From JBNKFV01 sp050290265 (lineage in GTDB: Bacteria; Pseudomonadota; Gammaproteobacteria; Pseudomonadales; Cellvibrionaceae), in the NCBI GenBank assembly GCA_050290265.1, contig JBNKHI010000001.1, positions 62,001 through 126,000 of the forward strand: a DNA stretch of 64,000 nucleotides, written 5' to 3'. The notes under the pieces are model-generated. The model was not told the origin of the DNA, made no database searches, and saw only the letters and a program-made list of their open reading frames with translations. Both the position numbers and the translations under genes were made by a program. This document shows positions 1 to 8,752 of the stretch, piece after piece. The number at the start of each line of letters is the position of its first letter. The stretch's first letter is position 1.

Positions 1-1646
1 GTGTTCTCAACAGCCGCAAAGGGCCTGCGGTAAGAGCAACGAGAGCACAGGCCGACCGTGCACTTTACAAAGCTGCCATTCGTTACACACTTGAAAACCA
101 GCCGAATCTGCTGATCTTCCAGCAAGCAGCAGATGACCTTATTGTGGAAGGTGAGACGGTTGTGGGCGTTGTTACTCAAATGGGACTGAAGTTTAAAGCG
201 CGTTCAGTTGTGTTAACAGCCGGCACCTTTCTGGGGGGGCAAATTCATATTGGTTTGCAGAACTACCGCGGGGGCCGTGCAGGTGATCCACCATCAATTG
301 CCTTAGCGGACCGTTTGCGCGAATTACCATTGCAAGTAGATCGTTTGAAAACTGGGACGCCACCACGAATCGATGCGCGTACAGTTGATTTCTCAGAACT
401 CAGTGAGCAGTGGGGAGATAAACCAGAACCCGTAATGTCATTTTTGGGGAAGGTCTCGGATCATCCTGAGCAAGTGTGTTGTTGGATTACGCATACTAAT
501 GGGAAAACCCACGATATTATTCGCGGTGGATTAGATCGTTCTCCTATGTACACCGGAGTTATTGAAGGCGTCGGCCCCCGGTACTGCCCGTCTATCGAAG
601 ATAAAATACATCGTTTTGCCGATAAAGACTCACACCAGATTTTCATTGAACCGGAAGGTCTGCAGACTTATGAACTCTATCCAAATGGCATATCAACAAG
701 CTTGCCATTTGACGTGCAAATGGAGCTGGTTCGATCCATTAAAGGGTTTGAAAATGCCCATATAACCCGTCCAGGGTATGCAATTGAGTACGATTATTTT
801 AACCCACAGAATTTGAAATATAGCCTGGAAACCAAGGTTATTAACGGCCTGTTTTTTGCTGGACAAATTAATGGAACCACGGGGTATGAAGAAGCCGGTG
901 CTCAGGGACTGCTTGCGGGGATTAATGCCGGGTTGCGAGCTCAGGAAAAAGACCCTTGGTGCCCTACTCGAGAACAATCGTACATTGGCGTCTTGGTTGA
1001 TGATCTCATCACCATGGGCACCCGTGAACCTTATCGAATGTTTACCAGTCGTGCTGAATATCGTTTGCTGTTACGTGAAGACAATGCGGACTTACGTTTA
1101 ACTGAAAAAGGCCGTGAGCTGGGTGTCGTGAGTGATGCAAGGTGGGCTTTCTTCTCGGAGAAGCAAGAGGCTATAGCCAGCGAACAACAGCGCTTTCGCT
1201 CAACCTGGATTCAAGCGGGAAGTGCAGAAGCCAAAAGTCTGGAGGCGAAAATCCCGCCGTTAACCAGAGAATACAGCTTGATGGATTTGCTGAAACGCCC
1301 TGAACTGCAGTATCCCGATATCGCCCATTTTCATGGTGAGCCAATGGCCTGCCAGCAAGTTGCGCAACAGGTGGAGATTACTGCGAAATATTCAGGCTAT
1401 ATTGATCGTCAACAAGACGATATCAATCGACTGCGGCAACATGAGAATACCAAAATCCCCACTGAATTTGACTATACCTGTGTGGAAGGTCTGTCGAATG
1501 AGGTTAAACAAAAGCTTATTGACGCCCGTCCTGAGACCCTGGCCAGGGCTAGCCGGATACCTGGCGTCACTCATGCTGCAGTTTCGTTATTGCTCGTTTA
1601 TTTGAAAAAGCACGGCAATATGAAAAAACGTGCAGCTGAGGTGTAG
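1..1646 (+). CDS. mnmG: tRNA uridine-5-carboxymethylaminomethyl modification enzyme MnmG (5'-truncated by window edge)
   Basis: MnmG (GidA) is the FAD-binding partner of MnmE and installs the cmnm5 group on the wobble uridine of several tRNAs. The reading frame is open from base 3 (VLNSRKGPAVRATRAQADR) to a TAG at 1644-1646, about 547 codons. The family is about 630 residues long, so about 80 N-terminal residues, including the GGGHAG dinucleotide-binding loop, lie outside the window. Visible family blocks are GTFLGGQIHIG, RLKTGTPPR, RPGYAIEYDYF and the FAD-contacting GLFFAGQINGTTGYEEAGAQG, followed by the helical C-terminal tRNA/MnmE-binding domain. An internal GTG at 144 is not the start, because conserved sequence continues upstream of it. 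rsmG follows after 5 bases, as in most gammaproteobacteria. Identification is very secure. Confidence 0.97.
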   Translation, partial: VLNSRKGPAVRATRAQADRALYKAAIRYTLENQPNLLIFQQAADDLIVEGETVVGVVTQMGLKFKARSVVLTAGTFLGGQIHIGLQNYRGGRAGDPPSIALADRLRELPLQVDRLKTGTPPRIDARTVDFSELSEQWGDKPEPVMSFLGKVSDHPEQVCCWITHTNGKTHDIIRGGLDRSPMYTGVIEGVGPRYCPSIEDKIHRFADKDSHQIFIEPEGLQTYELYPNGISTSLPFDVQMELVRSIKGFENAHITRPGYAIEYDYFNPQNLKYSLETKVINGLFFAGQINGTTGYEEAGAQGLLAGINAGLRAQEKDPWCPTREQSYIGVLVDDLITMGTREPYRMFTSRAEYRLLLREDNADLRLTEKGRELGVVSDARWAFFSEKQEAIASEQQRFRSTWIQAGSAEAKSLEAKIPPLTREYSLMDLLKRPELQYPDIAHFHGEPMACQQVAQQVEITAKYSGYIDRQQDDINRLRQHENTKIPTEFDYTCVEGLSNEVKQKLIDARPETLARASRIPGVTHAAVSLLLVYLKKHGNMKKRAAEV

Positions 1647-1651
1647 ATCTT

Positions 1652-2302
1652 GTGAGTGAGTATTTACAACCTTTACAGTCTGGTTGTGAAGAGATTGGTT
1701 TAGGTCTTTCGGACAAGCAATACGAATTGTTATTGGCTTATCTAGCGCTATTTGCCAAATGGAATAAGGCGTATAACCTGTCTGCAGTGCGCAATCCGAA
1801 AGATATGATCAGTCGGCATCTCCTGGATAGTTTAAGCGTCGTGCCAGCCCTTGAATCGTTATCAGGCAAGCGCTTTATTGATGTGGGTACCGGTGGTGGG
1901 TTACCGGGGATTCCTCTGGCAATTGCCAGACCTGATTTAGCGATCGCTTTACTGGACAGTAACGGCAAAAAAACGCGTTTTTTAACCCAGGTAAAGCTAG
2001 AGCTGGGTTTAACCAACATTTCTGTAATCAATACGCGTGTTGAAACCTATCAACCGGAAGAAAAGTACGATGTGGTGATAAGTCGTGCATTTGCCAGTCT
2101 GGAAGATATGGTGTCGGGATGTCAGCATCTCTTACATGAAAATGGTTGTTTTGCAGCCATGAAGGGCGTTTTTCCAAAAGATGAGTTGAGTAGCATAGAG
2201 AAACGCTATATGGTCGAGCGTTCTCTGGCACTGCATGTGCCTGAAACCGTTGGTGAACGACACCTGTTGATTATTCGTCAGGCTGCTCCTGATCAAAAGT
2301 AA
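1652..2302 (+). CDS. rsmG: 16S rRNA (guanine-527-N7)-methyltransferase RsmG (GidB)
   Basis: RsmG methylates N7 of G527 in 16S rRNA with S-adenosylmethionine; loss of this mark gives low-level streptomycin resistance in other bacteria. The 216-residue protein matches the usual length of about 207-215. The class I methyltransferase fold is marked by the SAM loop FIDVGTGGGLPGIPLA (about residues 75-90), preceded by the family block WNKAYNLSAVRNP and HLLDSL and followed by VISRAFASL. The GTG start at 1652 lies 5 bases after the mnmG stop, so the two are almost certainly co-transcribed and translationally coupled. Nothing unusual is visible. Confidence 0.96.
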   Translation: MSEYLQPLQSGCEEIGLGLSDKQYELLLAYLALFAKWNKAYNLSAVRNPKDMISRHLLDSLSVVPALESLSGKRFIDVGTGGGLPGIPLAIARPDLAIALLDSNGKKTRFLTQVKLELGLTNISVINTRVETYQPEEKYDVVISRAFASLEDMVSGCQHLLHENGCFAAMKGVFPKDELSSIEKRYMVERSLALHVPETVGERHLLIIRQAAPDQK

Positions 2303-2354
2303 TACCGCCAACGTCTTTTTTAGTTAAGTAATCAGTCATTATTGTTGACAGTTC

Positions 2355-2360
2355 AGGGGG
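2355..2360 (+). promoter_or_regulatory. Ribosome binding site that fixes the parA start
   Basis: AGGGGG ends five bases before the TTG at 2366 and is the only good Shine-Dalgarno match near the 5' end of the parA frame. It argues for 2366 rather than the in-frame TTG codons at 2342 and 2345. Confidence 0.7.
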
Positions 2361-2365
2361 ATACC

Positions 2366-3175
2366 TTGGGTAAGGTGTATGCCATTGCCAACCAAAAAGG
2401 TGGGGTGGGTAAAACCACTACCAGCGTGAATTTGGCTGCTTCACTGGTAGCAACAAAAAAACGGGTGTTACTTGTGGATCTTGATCCGCAGGGAAATGCC
2501 ACTATGGGGAGTGGTATCAATAAAAACGACTTGGCGTTGTCGGTATACGACGCGTTGGTTGGTGATTGCGGCATTGCTGCAGTGATGCAGACTTCTGACT
2601 CTGGTGGTTTTCAGTTATTGCCGGCCAATGGCGATTTAACCGCAGCTGAGGTGGAGCTACTAAACGTGTCTGAGCGTGACCGCTGCCTCAAAAACCTACT
2701 GCAATCGGTTAAGGAAAACTTTGATTACATTATTATTGACTGTCCCCCTTCATTGAACATGCTTACGGTTAATGGTCTGGTGGCTGCTGATGGGGTACTG
2801 ATCCCCATGCAGTGTGAGTACTATGCATTAGAAGGTTTGAGTGCGCTTGTAGGTACCATCAAGCAAATTCAACAAGCAGCTAATCCGGCATTACGTATCG
2901 AAGGCATTGTGCGAACTATGTACGATCCTCGCAGCAGCTTGACTAACGATGTCTCCGCCCAGTTAATGATGCACTTTGGTGATGCACTTTATCGTACCTG
3001 TATACCCAGAAATGTACGTTTGGCTGAAGCGCCCAGTTTTGGTCAGCCGGCACTGGTCTATGACCGGCAATCTAAAGGGGCTATCGCTTATTTGGCACTG
3101 GCTGGAGAAGTCATTCGACGGAATGAATCTCTCGCAAAGAAACCTATAGCTGACACTAGCTATCTAGAACAGTAA
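2366..3175 (+). CDS. parA: Chromosome-partitioning ATPase ParA (Soj)
   Basis: ParA is a Walker-type ATPase that forms gradients on the nucleoid and moves ParB-parS complexes near the replication origin. The deviant Walker A motif KGGVGKTT follows the start directly (MGKVYAIANQKGGVGKTT), then come the Walker A' DLDPQGNAT and Walker B YIIIDCPPS. The open frame extends upstream to a TTG at 2342, but the TTG at 2366 is preferred. It has an AGGGGG ribosome binding site five bases upstream and gives the normal Soj N-terminus. The protein is then 269 residues, usual for chromosomal ParA. parB follows after 30 bases. Confidence 0.95.
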   Translation: MGKVYAIANQKGGVGKTTTSVNLAASLVATKKRVLLVDLDPQGNATMGSGINKNDLALSVYDALVGDCGIAAVMQTSDSGGFQLLPANGDLTAAEVELLNVSERDRCLKNLLQSVKENFDYIIIDCPPSLNMLTVNGLVAADGVLIPMQCEYYALEGLSALVGTIKQIQQAANPALRIEGIVRTMYDPRSSLTNDVSAQLMMHFGDALYRTCIPRNVRLAEAPSFGQPALVYDRQSKGAIAYLALAGEVIRRNESLAKKPIADTSYLEQ

Positions 3176-3205
3176 TAATTTGGCAAAACAGAGTTCGGAA
3201 GCATT

Positions 3206-4111
3206 ATGGCAGGAAAAAGAAAGGGCTTAGGGCGTGGTTTGGATGCATTGTTGGGTTCCACGGCAGCTGCGACACCGTCGGAAGCGATAGCGGCAGTTAC
3301 CTCCCCTGAACCAGGCGAAGATGGTCGACTGGAGAATTTACCCGTGGAATTTATCCAACGCGGTAAATATCAGCCACGGCGTGATATGAACACCGAAGCT
3401 CTGGAAGAGTTGGCTGCGTCTATAAAGGCTCAGGGCGTAATGCAACCTATTGTGGTGCGACCGATAGCTACCAACTCCTACGAGATTATTGCAGGTGAAC
3501 GACGCTGGCGAGCCACCCAGCTAGCCGGCCTGGATAAAATCCCGGCTGTGATTCGTGACGTTGCGGACGATGCCGCCATTGCTATGGCGTTGATTGAAAA
3601 TATCCAGCGCGAAGACTTGAACCCCATGGAAGAGGCTTTCGCGCTCAAGCGGTTACAGGATGAATTCGAGTTAACACACCAGGAAGTCGCTAATGCTGTT
3701 GGCAAGTCGCGTACCACCGTAACCAACTTACTTCGATTGATACTGCTAACCAACGAAGTCAGGATTTTACTCGAACACGGCGATCTTGAAATGGGGCATG
3801 CGAGAGCATTGCTTTCTTTGGATGCTGAATTACAGCGCGAGATGGCACGACAGGTTGTCGCCAAAGGCCTGTCTGTTCGTCAAACCGAAGCTTTGGTCAG
3901 GCGGGCGACCCAGCAGCAAGCCGCCTCCCCTTCTCCGGCTCCCGCGCGCGTTGACCCGGACATTAAGAAACTGGAAGAAGGTTTGGCAGAGCAAATTGGT
4001 GTGCCAGTGATATTGCAGCATGGCGCAAAGGGCAAGGGACGATTAGTTTTGAAATACAACAGCCTGGATGAGTTGGATGGGATACTCAGCCATTTGAACT
4101 ATGAAAATTAA
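3206..4111 (+). CDS. parB: Chromosome-partitioning protein ParB (Spo0J)
   Basis: ParB binds parS sites near oriC, spreads as a CTP-dependent clamp and acts with ParA in origin segregation. The 301-residue protein begins with the typical MAGKRKGLGRGLDALLG. It has the ParB/Srx nuclease-like domain with the CTP-binding block GERRWRATQLAGL (about residues 95-107) and ENIQREDLNPMEEA. A helix-turn-helix follows (HQEVANAVGKSRTTVTNLLRL, about 155-175), then a linker rich in Ala, Pro and Ser and a C-terminal dimerisation domain. It is co-directional with parA. No full-length parS palindrome was found by eye in the window; it may lie on the other side of the origin. Confidence 0.96.
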   Translation: MAGKRKGLGRGLDALLGSTAAATPSEAIAAVTSPEPGEDGRLENLPVEFIQRGKYQPRRDMNTEALEELAASIKAQGVMQPIVVRPIATNSYEIIAGERRWRATQLAGLDKIPAVIRDVADDAAIAMALIENIQREDLNPMEEAFALKRLQDEFELTHQEVANAVGKSRTTVTNLLRLILLTNEVRILLEHGDLEMGHARALLSLDAELQREMARQVVAKGLSVRQTEALVRRATQQQAASPSPAPARVDPDIKKLEEGLAEQIGVPVILQHGAKGKGRLVLKYNSLDELDGILSHLNYEN

Positions 4112-4153
4112 TGTATGTAACACATACACAATGAGCGTAAACGTAAGCGTTTG

Positions 4154-4182
4154 TTGAACATAGGTTCGATACACCCTATAAT
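4154..4182 (+). promoter_or_regulatory. Sigma70-type promoter of the atp operon
   Basis: TTGAAC (4154-4159) and a perfect TATAAT (4177-4182) are separated by exactly 17 bases, in the gap between parB and atpI. This is the best promoter match in the left part of the window. It would start transcription near 4190, giving a leader of about 90 nt before atpI. Confidence 0.8.
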
Positions 4183-4278
4183 TCGCGTCGCTCAAACTTC
4201 ACAAAAGCGACGTGACTCCAAAACTAGAATATGAAGTTGAGTGTAGAGCTGCAGACAGAAGGTCGTTAGTGCTAACTC

Positions 4279-4668
4279 ATGCGTACAAATAATATTTTCG
4301 CTAGCAGTATAGCCAAACCGCCGGTACATAGAATATTCCTTGCCCAACTACTGGTATTAGTGCCAGTGGTGCTTTTGCTTGCAAGGTATAATCATACCGA
4401 TGCCTTGTCTTGGTTGCTGGGTGGATTTGTTCAAATAATTCCCAGTGCCTACTTTAGCTACTATGCTTTTCGCTTTCGTGGGGCTCGAGCCACACAACTC
4501 TTACTTAAATCTATGTATCGAGGTGAGTGGGGTAAGTTGATTCTTACTCTGGTTGGGTTCGCCCTGGTGTTTGGTGGCGACCTCAATATCAACCCTTTAA
4601 TGGTTTTTGGGAGTTATTGTGTAACGACACTACTTTACTGCCTCTTGAGTCAATGGGTGGTTAAGTAG
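4279..4668 (+). CDS. atpI: ATP synthase subunit I (AtpI)
   Basis: AtpI is a small membrane protein that assists assembly of the c-ring of F-type ATP synthases and is not part of the finished enzyme. The 129-residue product has about four hydrophobic segments (about 19-37, 43-63, 82-99 and 104-125). It also has the family-like stretch LLGGFVQIIPSAYFSYYAFRFRGARAT and matches the size of gammaproteobacterial AtpI. It is the first gene of the atp operon, in the expected place between parB and atpB. Sequence conservation in this family is low, so the call rests on topology and position together. Confidence 0.9.
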   Translation: MRTNNIFASSIAKPPVHRIFLAQLLVLVPVVLLLARYNHTDALSWLLGGFVQIIPSAYFSYYAFRFRGARATQLLLKSMYRGEWGKLILTLVGFALVFGGDLNINPLMVFGSYCVTTLLYCLLSQWVVK

Positions 4669-4776
4669 GTAAATAAATAGTTAGTTTGAGACATTTTTAC
4701 TATGTGTTTGCGTTAAGCCCATATTAAAAATTTCTTAACCTTTGTAACGCCCCTTGTGGGTTAATTGAGTGAGTAT

Positions 4777-5703
4777 ATGGCGAGCGAAGCGCAAACGACG
4801 ACTGGGTATATTCAGCACCACCTTCAAAATTTAGCTTATGGTAAATTGCCTGCAGGCTACGAGCGGATTGATGCTGAGGGGCATGTGCATGTTTTAGAGC
4901 ATGATACATGGACTTTGGCACACTCAACGCAAGAAGCTGTTGATATGGGCTTTATGGCTATTCATCTTGATACAATGGGATGGTCCATAGGCTTGGGTTT
5001 ACTTTTCTGTTTTTTATTTTCTAGAGTTGCTAATCGTGCCACTGCTGGCGTACCCCGCGGTATGCAGAGTTTTGTGGAGTTGGTAGTAAGTTTTATCGAT
5101 GGCACCGTAAAAGATATTTTTCATCACCGAAACCGAATGATTGCCCCAATGGCGCTGACCATTTTTTGTTGGGTGTTTATGATGAACTTTATGGATCTCA
5201 TCCCAGTTGACTGGTTGCCGCTTGTCGCGCAAACCGTGACGGGAGATCCACATGTGTTTTTCAAAGTTGTGCCTACTACTGATCCGAATGCGACTCTTGG
5301 TATGGCGTTAACCGTGTTTATCTTAATGATCTTTTTCAGTGTTAAAGAAAAAGGCTTATTGGGTTTCATTAAAGAGTTAACGTTACATCCGTTCCATGCT
5401 GGAAAGTGGTATGTAGATATTTTCCTTATCCCTATCAATTTGTTGTTAGAAACAGTGTCCTTGATAGCTAAGCCCATTTCTTTAGGCTTGCGATTATTCG
5501 GAAACCTGTATGCAGGTGAAATGATATTTATTTTGATAGCCCTGATGTATGGCGCTGGTGTAGCGCTGGGCTTATTAGGCGGTGTTTTACAGTTTGCCTG
5601 GTTGGGTCTGCACGTTCTGGTTATTACGATTCAAGCTTTTGTATTTACTGTTTTATACATCGTGTACATGGCTATGGCACACGATGTTGACGAAAGTCAT
5701 TAA
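4777..5703 (+). CDS. atpB: F1Fo ATP synthase subunit a (AtpB)
   Basis: Subunit a forms the two proton half-channels of Fo against the c-ring. It is hydrophobic, with several transmembrane helices, and carries the conserved block SLGLRLFGNLYAGE. The essential channel arginine is at about residue 239 of this protein (Arg210 in E. coli). The start ATG at 4777 gives MASEAQTTTGYIQHHLQNL, like the E. coli MASE... N-terminus; a TTG at 4765 in the same frame is less likely. The length is 308 residues. The gap to atpE is 56 bases and carries the strong atpE ribosome binding site. Confidence 0.96.
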   Translation: MASEAQTTTGYIQHHLQNLAYGKLPAGYERIDAEGHVHVLEHDTWTLAHSTQEAVDMGFMAIHLDTMGWSIGLGLLFCFLFSRVANRATAGVPRGMQSFVELVVSFIDGTVKDIFHHRNRMIAPMALTIFCWVFMMNFMDLIPVDWLPLVAQTVTGDPHVFFKVVPTTDPNATLGMALTVFILMIFFSVKEKGLLGFIKELTLHPFHAGKWYVDIFLIPINLLLETVSLIAKPISLGLRLFGNLYAGEMIFILIALMYGAGVALGLLGGVLQFAWLGLHVLVITIQAFVFTVLYIVYMAMAHDVDESH

Positions 5704-5759
5704 TTACCGATTTACCTTTACTTTAAACTTTTGATTTTATTTTACTTTAGGAGAAAACA

Positions 5760-6008
5760 ATGGAAGCAGTAGGTTTAGTTTACGTTGCTAGTGCACTGTT
5801 AATTGGTCTTGGCGCTTTAGGTACCGCGATAGGTTTTGGTACTTTGGGTGGTAAGTTGCTTGAAGGTTCTGCGCGTCAGCCAGAGCAAGGTCCAGCATTG
5901 CAAGGCAAAATGTTCTTGATGGCAGGTTTGTTGGATGCTGTTCCAATGATTGGTGTTGGTATCGGCATGTACCTGATTTTCGTTGTGGCTCCAGGTCTTG
6001 CAGGTTAA
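5760..6008 (+). CDS. atpE: F1Fo ATP synthase subunit c (AtpE)
   Basis: This 82-residue proteolipid is the monomer of the rotating c-ring. It shows the two-helix hairpin with the polar loop ARQPE (residues 38-42) that contacts gamma and epsilon. The proton-carrying acid is Asp59 in GLLDAVPMIGVGIGMY (Asp61 in E. coli). The carboxylate-binding signature is of the proton type, with no obvious sodium-ligand set (the residue before the hairpin acid is Leu). A strong AGGAG ribosome binding site (5749-5753) precedes the ATG by six bases, consistent with the high translation that c-ring stoichiometry needs. Confidence 0.97.
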   Translation: MEAVGLVYVASALLIGLGALGTAIGFGTLGGKLLEGSARQPEQGPALQGKMFLMAGLLDAVPMIGVGIGMYLIFVVAPGLAG

Positions 6009-6057
6009 TAAGGCCTCTTTGCTTTTTTTCATTCATTAATAAGCAAGAGGTGTTGGT

Positions 6058-6528
6058 GTGAATATCAACTTAACTTTACTTGGTCAAACGATCACATTCC
6101 TGATTTTCGTCTGGTTCAGCTGGAAGTTTATCTGGCCTGCTTTAATCGGTGTGATGGAAGCGCGTGAGAAGAAAATCGAAGATGGTCTTCAAGCGGCTGA
6201 GCGAGCTGACAAAGATTTAGAGTTAGCGCAAAAGAAAGCTACTGAGCAATTGCATGAAGCTAAAGTACAAGCTGCATCAATTGTTGAGCAAGCAACTAAG
6301 CGTGCTAATCAGATTGTTGAAGAAGCGAAAGCCCAGGCGCGAGTCGAAGGTGATCGCATAAAAGTTGCAGCGCAAGCTGAGATTGAACAGGAAGCTAACC
6401 GGGCAAAAGAAGTTTTGCGTGGTCAAGTTGCTTCACTGGCCTTATTGGGTGCTGAAAAAGTATTGGGGTCTTCTGTAGATGCCAGTCAGCATTCAAAATT
6501 GGTTGATCAATTAGCAGCTGAGCTGTAA
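6058..6528 (+). CDS. atpF: F1Fo ATP synthase subunit b (AtpF)
   Basis: Subunit b is the peripheral stalk that holds F1 against rotation. The 156-residue product has one N-terminal membrane helix (about residues 5-28, ILTLLG-type start continuing to WPALIGVMEAREKKIEDGL). A long Ala/Glu/Lys/Gln-rich coiled coil runs from about 35 to 130. This is the standard length for a homodimeric b subunit. It starts with GTG at 6058, with AAGAGG eight bases upstream. atpH follows after 11 bases. Confidence 0.96.
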   Translation: MNINLTLLGQTITFLIFVWFSWKFIWPALIGVMEAREKKIEDGLQAAERADKDLELAQKKATEQLHEAKVQAASIVEQATKRANQIVEEAKAQARVEGDRIKVAAQAEIEQEANRAKEVLRGQVASLALLGAEKVLGSSVDASQHSKLVDQLAAEL

Positions 6529-6539
6529 GCGAGGAACCA

Positions 6540-7076
6540 ATGGCTGAATTAACAACCTTGGCGCGACCTTATGCGAAAGCAGCATTTGAATTTGCTAATG
6601 ATGCGAATGAATTAGATGCTTGGTCGTCCATGTTGGCGTTGGCAGCTGCGGTTGCCGCGCACAAGAATATGGCTAGATTAATCTCTTCGCCAGTCTTTAC
6701 AGCGCAGGAAAAAACTAAAACATTCATCGACATCTGTGGTGATGAATTATCAGCAAAATGCCAAAACTTTATTACTAATTTAGCAGTCAATAAACGTTTA
6801 GCTTTATTGCCCGAAATTCATGCCCTGTTTGAAAATTTAAAAGCTCAATTGCAAAAATCTGTAGAAGTACAGGTAACTACGGCTTATGAATTATCAGCAG
6901 AACTACAGCAAAAATTGGCGACAGCGTTAAGCGCCAAGTTAAATTGCGAAGTCAGTGTTGAAAGTTCTGTTGATCAGAACTTATTGGGTGGCGTCGTTAT
7001 CCGCGCTGGAGACACAGTAATCGATGGTTCGGTGCGTGGTCGATTGGCCAAACTCGCCGAAGCTATGAACGCCTAA
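6540..7076 (+). CDS. atpH: F1Fo ATP synthase subunit delta (AtpH)
   Basis: Delta connects the top of F1 to the b-subunit stalk. The 178-residue product starts with the family block TLARPYAKAAFEFA, has the six-helix N-terminal domain and ends with the signature LLGGVVIRAGDTVIDGSVRGRLAKL (positions about 147-171). The length equals that of E. coli AtpH (177). The ribosome binding site GAGG (6531-6534) lies just upstream of the ATG. The gene sits in the canonical atp order between atpF and atpA. Confidence 0.96.
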   Translation: MAELTTLARPYAKAAFEFANDANELDAWSSMLALAAAVAAHKNMARLISSPVFTAQEKTKTFIDICGDELSAKCQNFITNLAVNKRLALLPEIHALFENLKAQLQKSVEVQVTTAYELSAELQQKLATALSAKLNCEVSVESSVDQNLLGGVVIRAGDTVIDGSVRGRLAKLAEAMNA

Positions 7077-7116
7077 TTCAAATACCTAATAGATTATTAG
7101 GATTGAGGAACAGAGC

Positions 7117-8661
7117 ATGCAGCAACTGAATCCTTCCGAAATCAGTGAAATTATTAAGAGTCGCATAGACAATCTAGATGTCAAAAGCGAAGCACAAAAC
7201 GAAGGTACTGTCGTTTCTGTAACAGACGGTATTATTCGCATACACGGTTTGGCCGATGTAATGTACGGCGAAATGATCGAGTTTGAAGGTGGTGTCTATG
7301 GTATGGCACTTAACTTGGAGCGCGATTCTGTCGGTGCGGTAATCCTTGGTGATTATCAGTCAGTAGCCGAGGGTCAAACCTGTAAATGTACAAGTCGTAT
7401 TCTTGAAGTGCCTGTTGGTGAAGCACTTTTGGGTCGCGTAGTTGACGCCCTTGGTGTGCCAATTGATGGTAAGGGTCCTTTAGGTAATAGCGAAACTGAT
7501 GCGATTGAAAAAATTGCACCTGGGGTTATTGCCCGTCAAGGGGTTGACCAACCTGTGCAGATTGGTTTGAAGGCTATCGATGCGATGGTTCCAATCGGTC
7601 GTGGTCAGCGTGAACTTATTATTGGTGACCGTCAAACTGGTAAAACTGCGATTGCAGTTGATGCAATCATCAACCAGAAAGGCACCGGTGTTAAATGTAT
7701 TTATGTAGCCGTGGGCCAAAAAGCGTCTTCTATTGCGTCAGTAGTACGCAAGCTGGAAGAGCATGGCGCAATGGACCATACCATTATTGTTGCAGCATCA
7801 GCTTCTGATCCGGCAGCAATGCAGTTTTTGGCTCCTTTTGCCGGCTGTACTATGGGTGAATACTTCCGTGATCGCGGTGAAGATGCATTGATTATTTATG
7901 ACGATTTAACCAAGCAAGCTTGGGCTTATCGTCAAATATCATTGTTATTACGTCGTCCTCCTGGCCGTGAAGCTTATCCTGGTGATGTTTTCTATTTGCA
8001 CTCACGTTTATTGGAGCGCGCATCTCGTGTAAACGCAGATTATGTAGAAAAATTCACTAACGGTGCAGTTAAAGGTAAAACAGGTTCCTTGACTGCCCTA
8101 CCTGTCATTGAAACACAGGCTGGTGACGTATCTGCCTTCGTACCAACCAACGTAATTTCGATTACTGATGGTCAGATCTTCCTTGAGACAGATTTGTTCA
8201 ACTCCGGTATTCGCCCAGCGATGAATGCGGGTATTTCGGTATCTCGAGTTGGTGGTGCTGCGCAAACTAAAATTGTGAAAAAGCTTTCAGGTGGTATTCG
8301 TACTGCGTTGGCTCAGTATCGTGAATTGGCTGCATTCTCGCAGTTTGCATCGGACTTGGACGAAGTTACTAAATCACAGTTGGATCACGGTGAACGTGTA
8401 ACTGAGTTGATGAAACAGAAACAATACTCTCCATTATCAGTAGCTGAAATGGGTGTGGTTCTGTATGCAGCGAATGAAGGCCATTTAAAAGATATAGAAG
8501 TTGCCAAAATCGGTGCTTTTGAATCTTCTCTCCTCTCCTATATGGGGAGTGAGCATGCTGATTTAATGGCTAAGATCAATGAGTCAGGTGGTTACAATGA
8601 CGAAATTGAAAGCGGCTTTAAAGCAGCATTAGAGAAATTCAAGGCGACACAAACCTGGTAA
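7117..8661 (+). CDS. atpA: F1Fo ATP synthase subunit alpha (AtpA)
   Basis: Alpha is the non-catalytic nucleotide-binding subunit of the F1 hexamer. The 514-residue product (513 in E. coli) carries the Walker A motif GDRQTGKT at residues 170-177 and the Walker B region ALIIYDDLTKQA. It also has the arginine-finger region in the conserved ISVSRVGGAAQTK block. The N-terminal MQQLNPSEISEIIKSRI is the normal delta-binding segment. A ribosome binding site GAGGAA precedes the ATG. No departures from the family were seen. Confidence 0.98.
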   Translation: MQQLNPSEISEIIKSRIDNLDVKSEAQNEGTVVSVTDGIIRIHGLADVMYGEMIEFEGGVYGMALNLERDSVGAVILGDYQSVAEGQTCKCTSRILEVPVGEALLGRVVDALGVPIDGKGPLGNSETDAIEKIAPGVIARQGVDQPVQIGLKAIDAMVPIGRGQRELIIGDRQTGKTAIAVDAIINQKGTGVKCIYVAVGQKASSIASVVRKLEEHGAMDHTIIVAASASDPAAMQFLAPFAGCTMGEYFRDRGEDALIIYDDLTKQAWAYRQISLLLRRPPGREAYPGDVFYLHSRLLERASRVNADYVEKFTNGAVKGKTGSLTALPVIETQAGDVSAFVPTNVISITDGQIFLETDLFNSGIRPAMNAGISVSRVGGAAQTKIVKKLSGGIRTALAQYRELAAFSQFASDLDEVTKSQLDHGERVTELMKQKQYSPLSVAEMGVVLYAANEGHLKDIEVAKIGAFESSLLSYMGSEHADLMAKINESGGYNDEIESGFKAALEKFKATQTW

Positions 8662-8752
8662 GACGTGATGAGCGGAGGAACTAAAACAACCTTCGCTTAT
8701 TGGTTCCAGGTGTGTTGTGATGAACGTTAATTAAAGAGATTCGAGGGCCGTT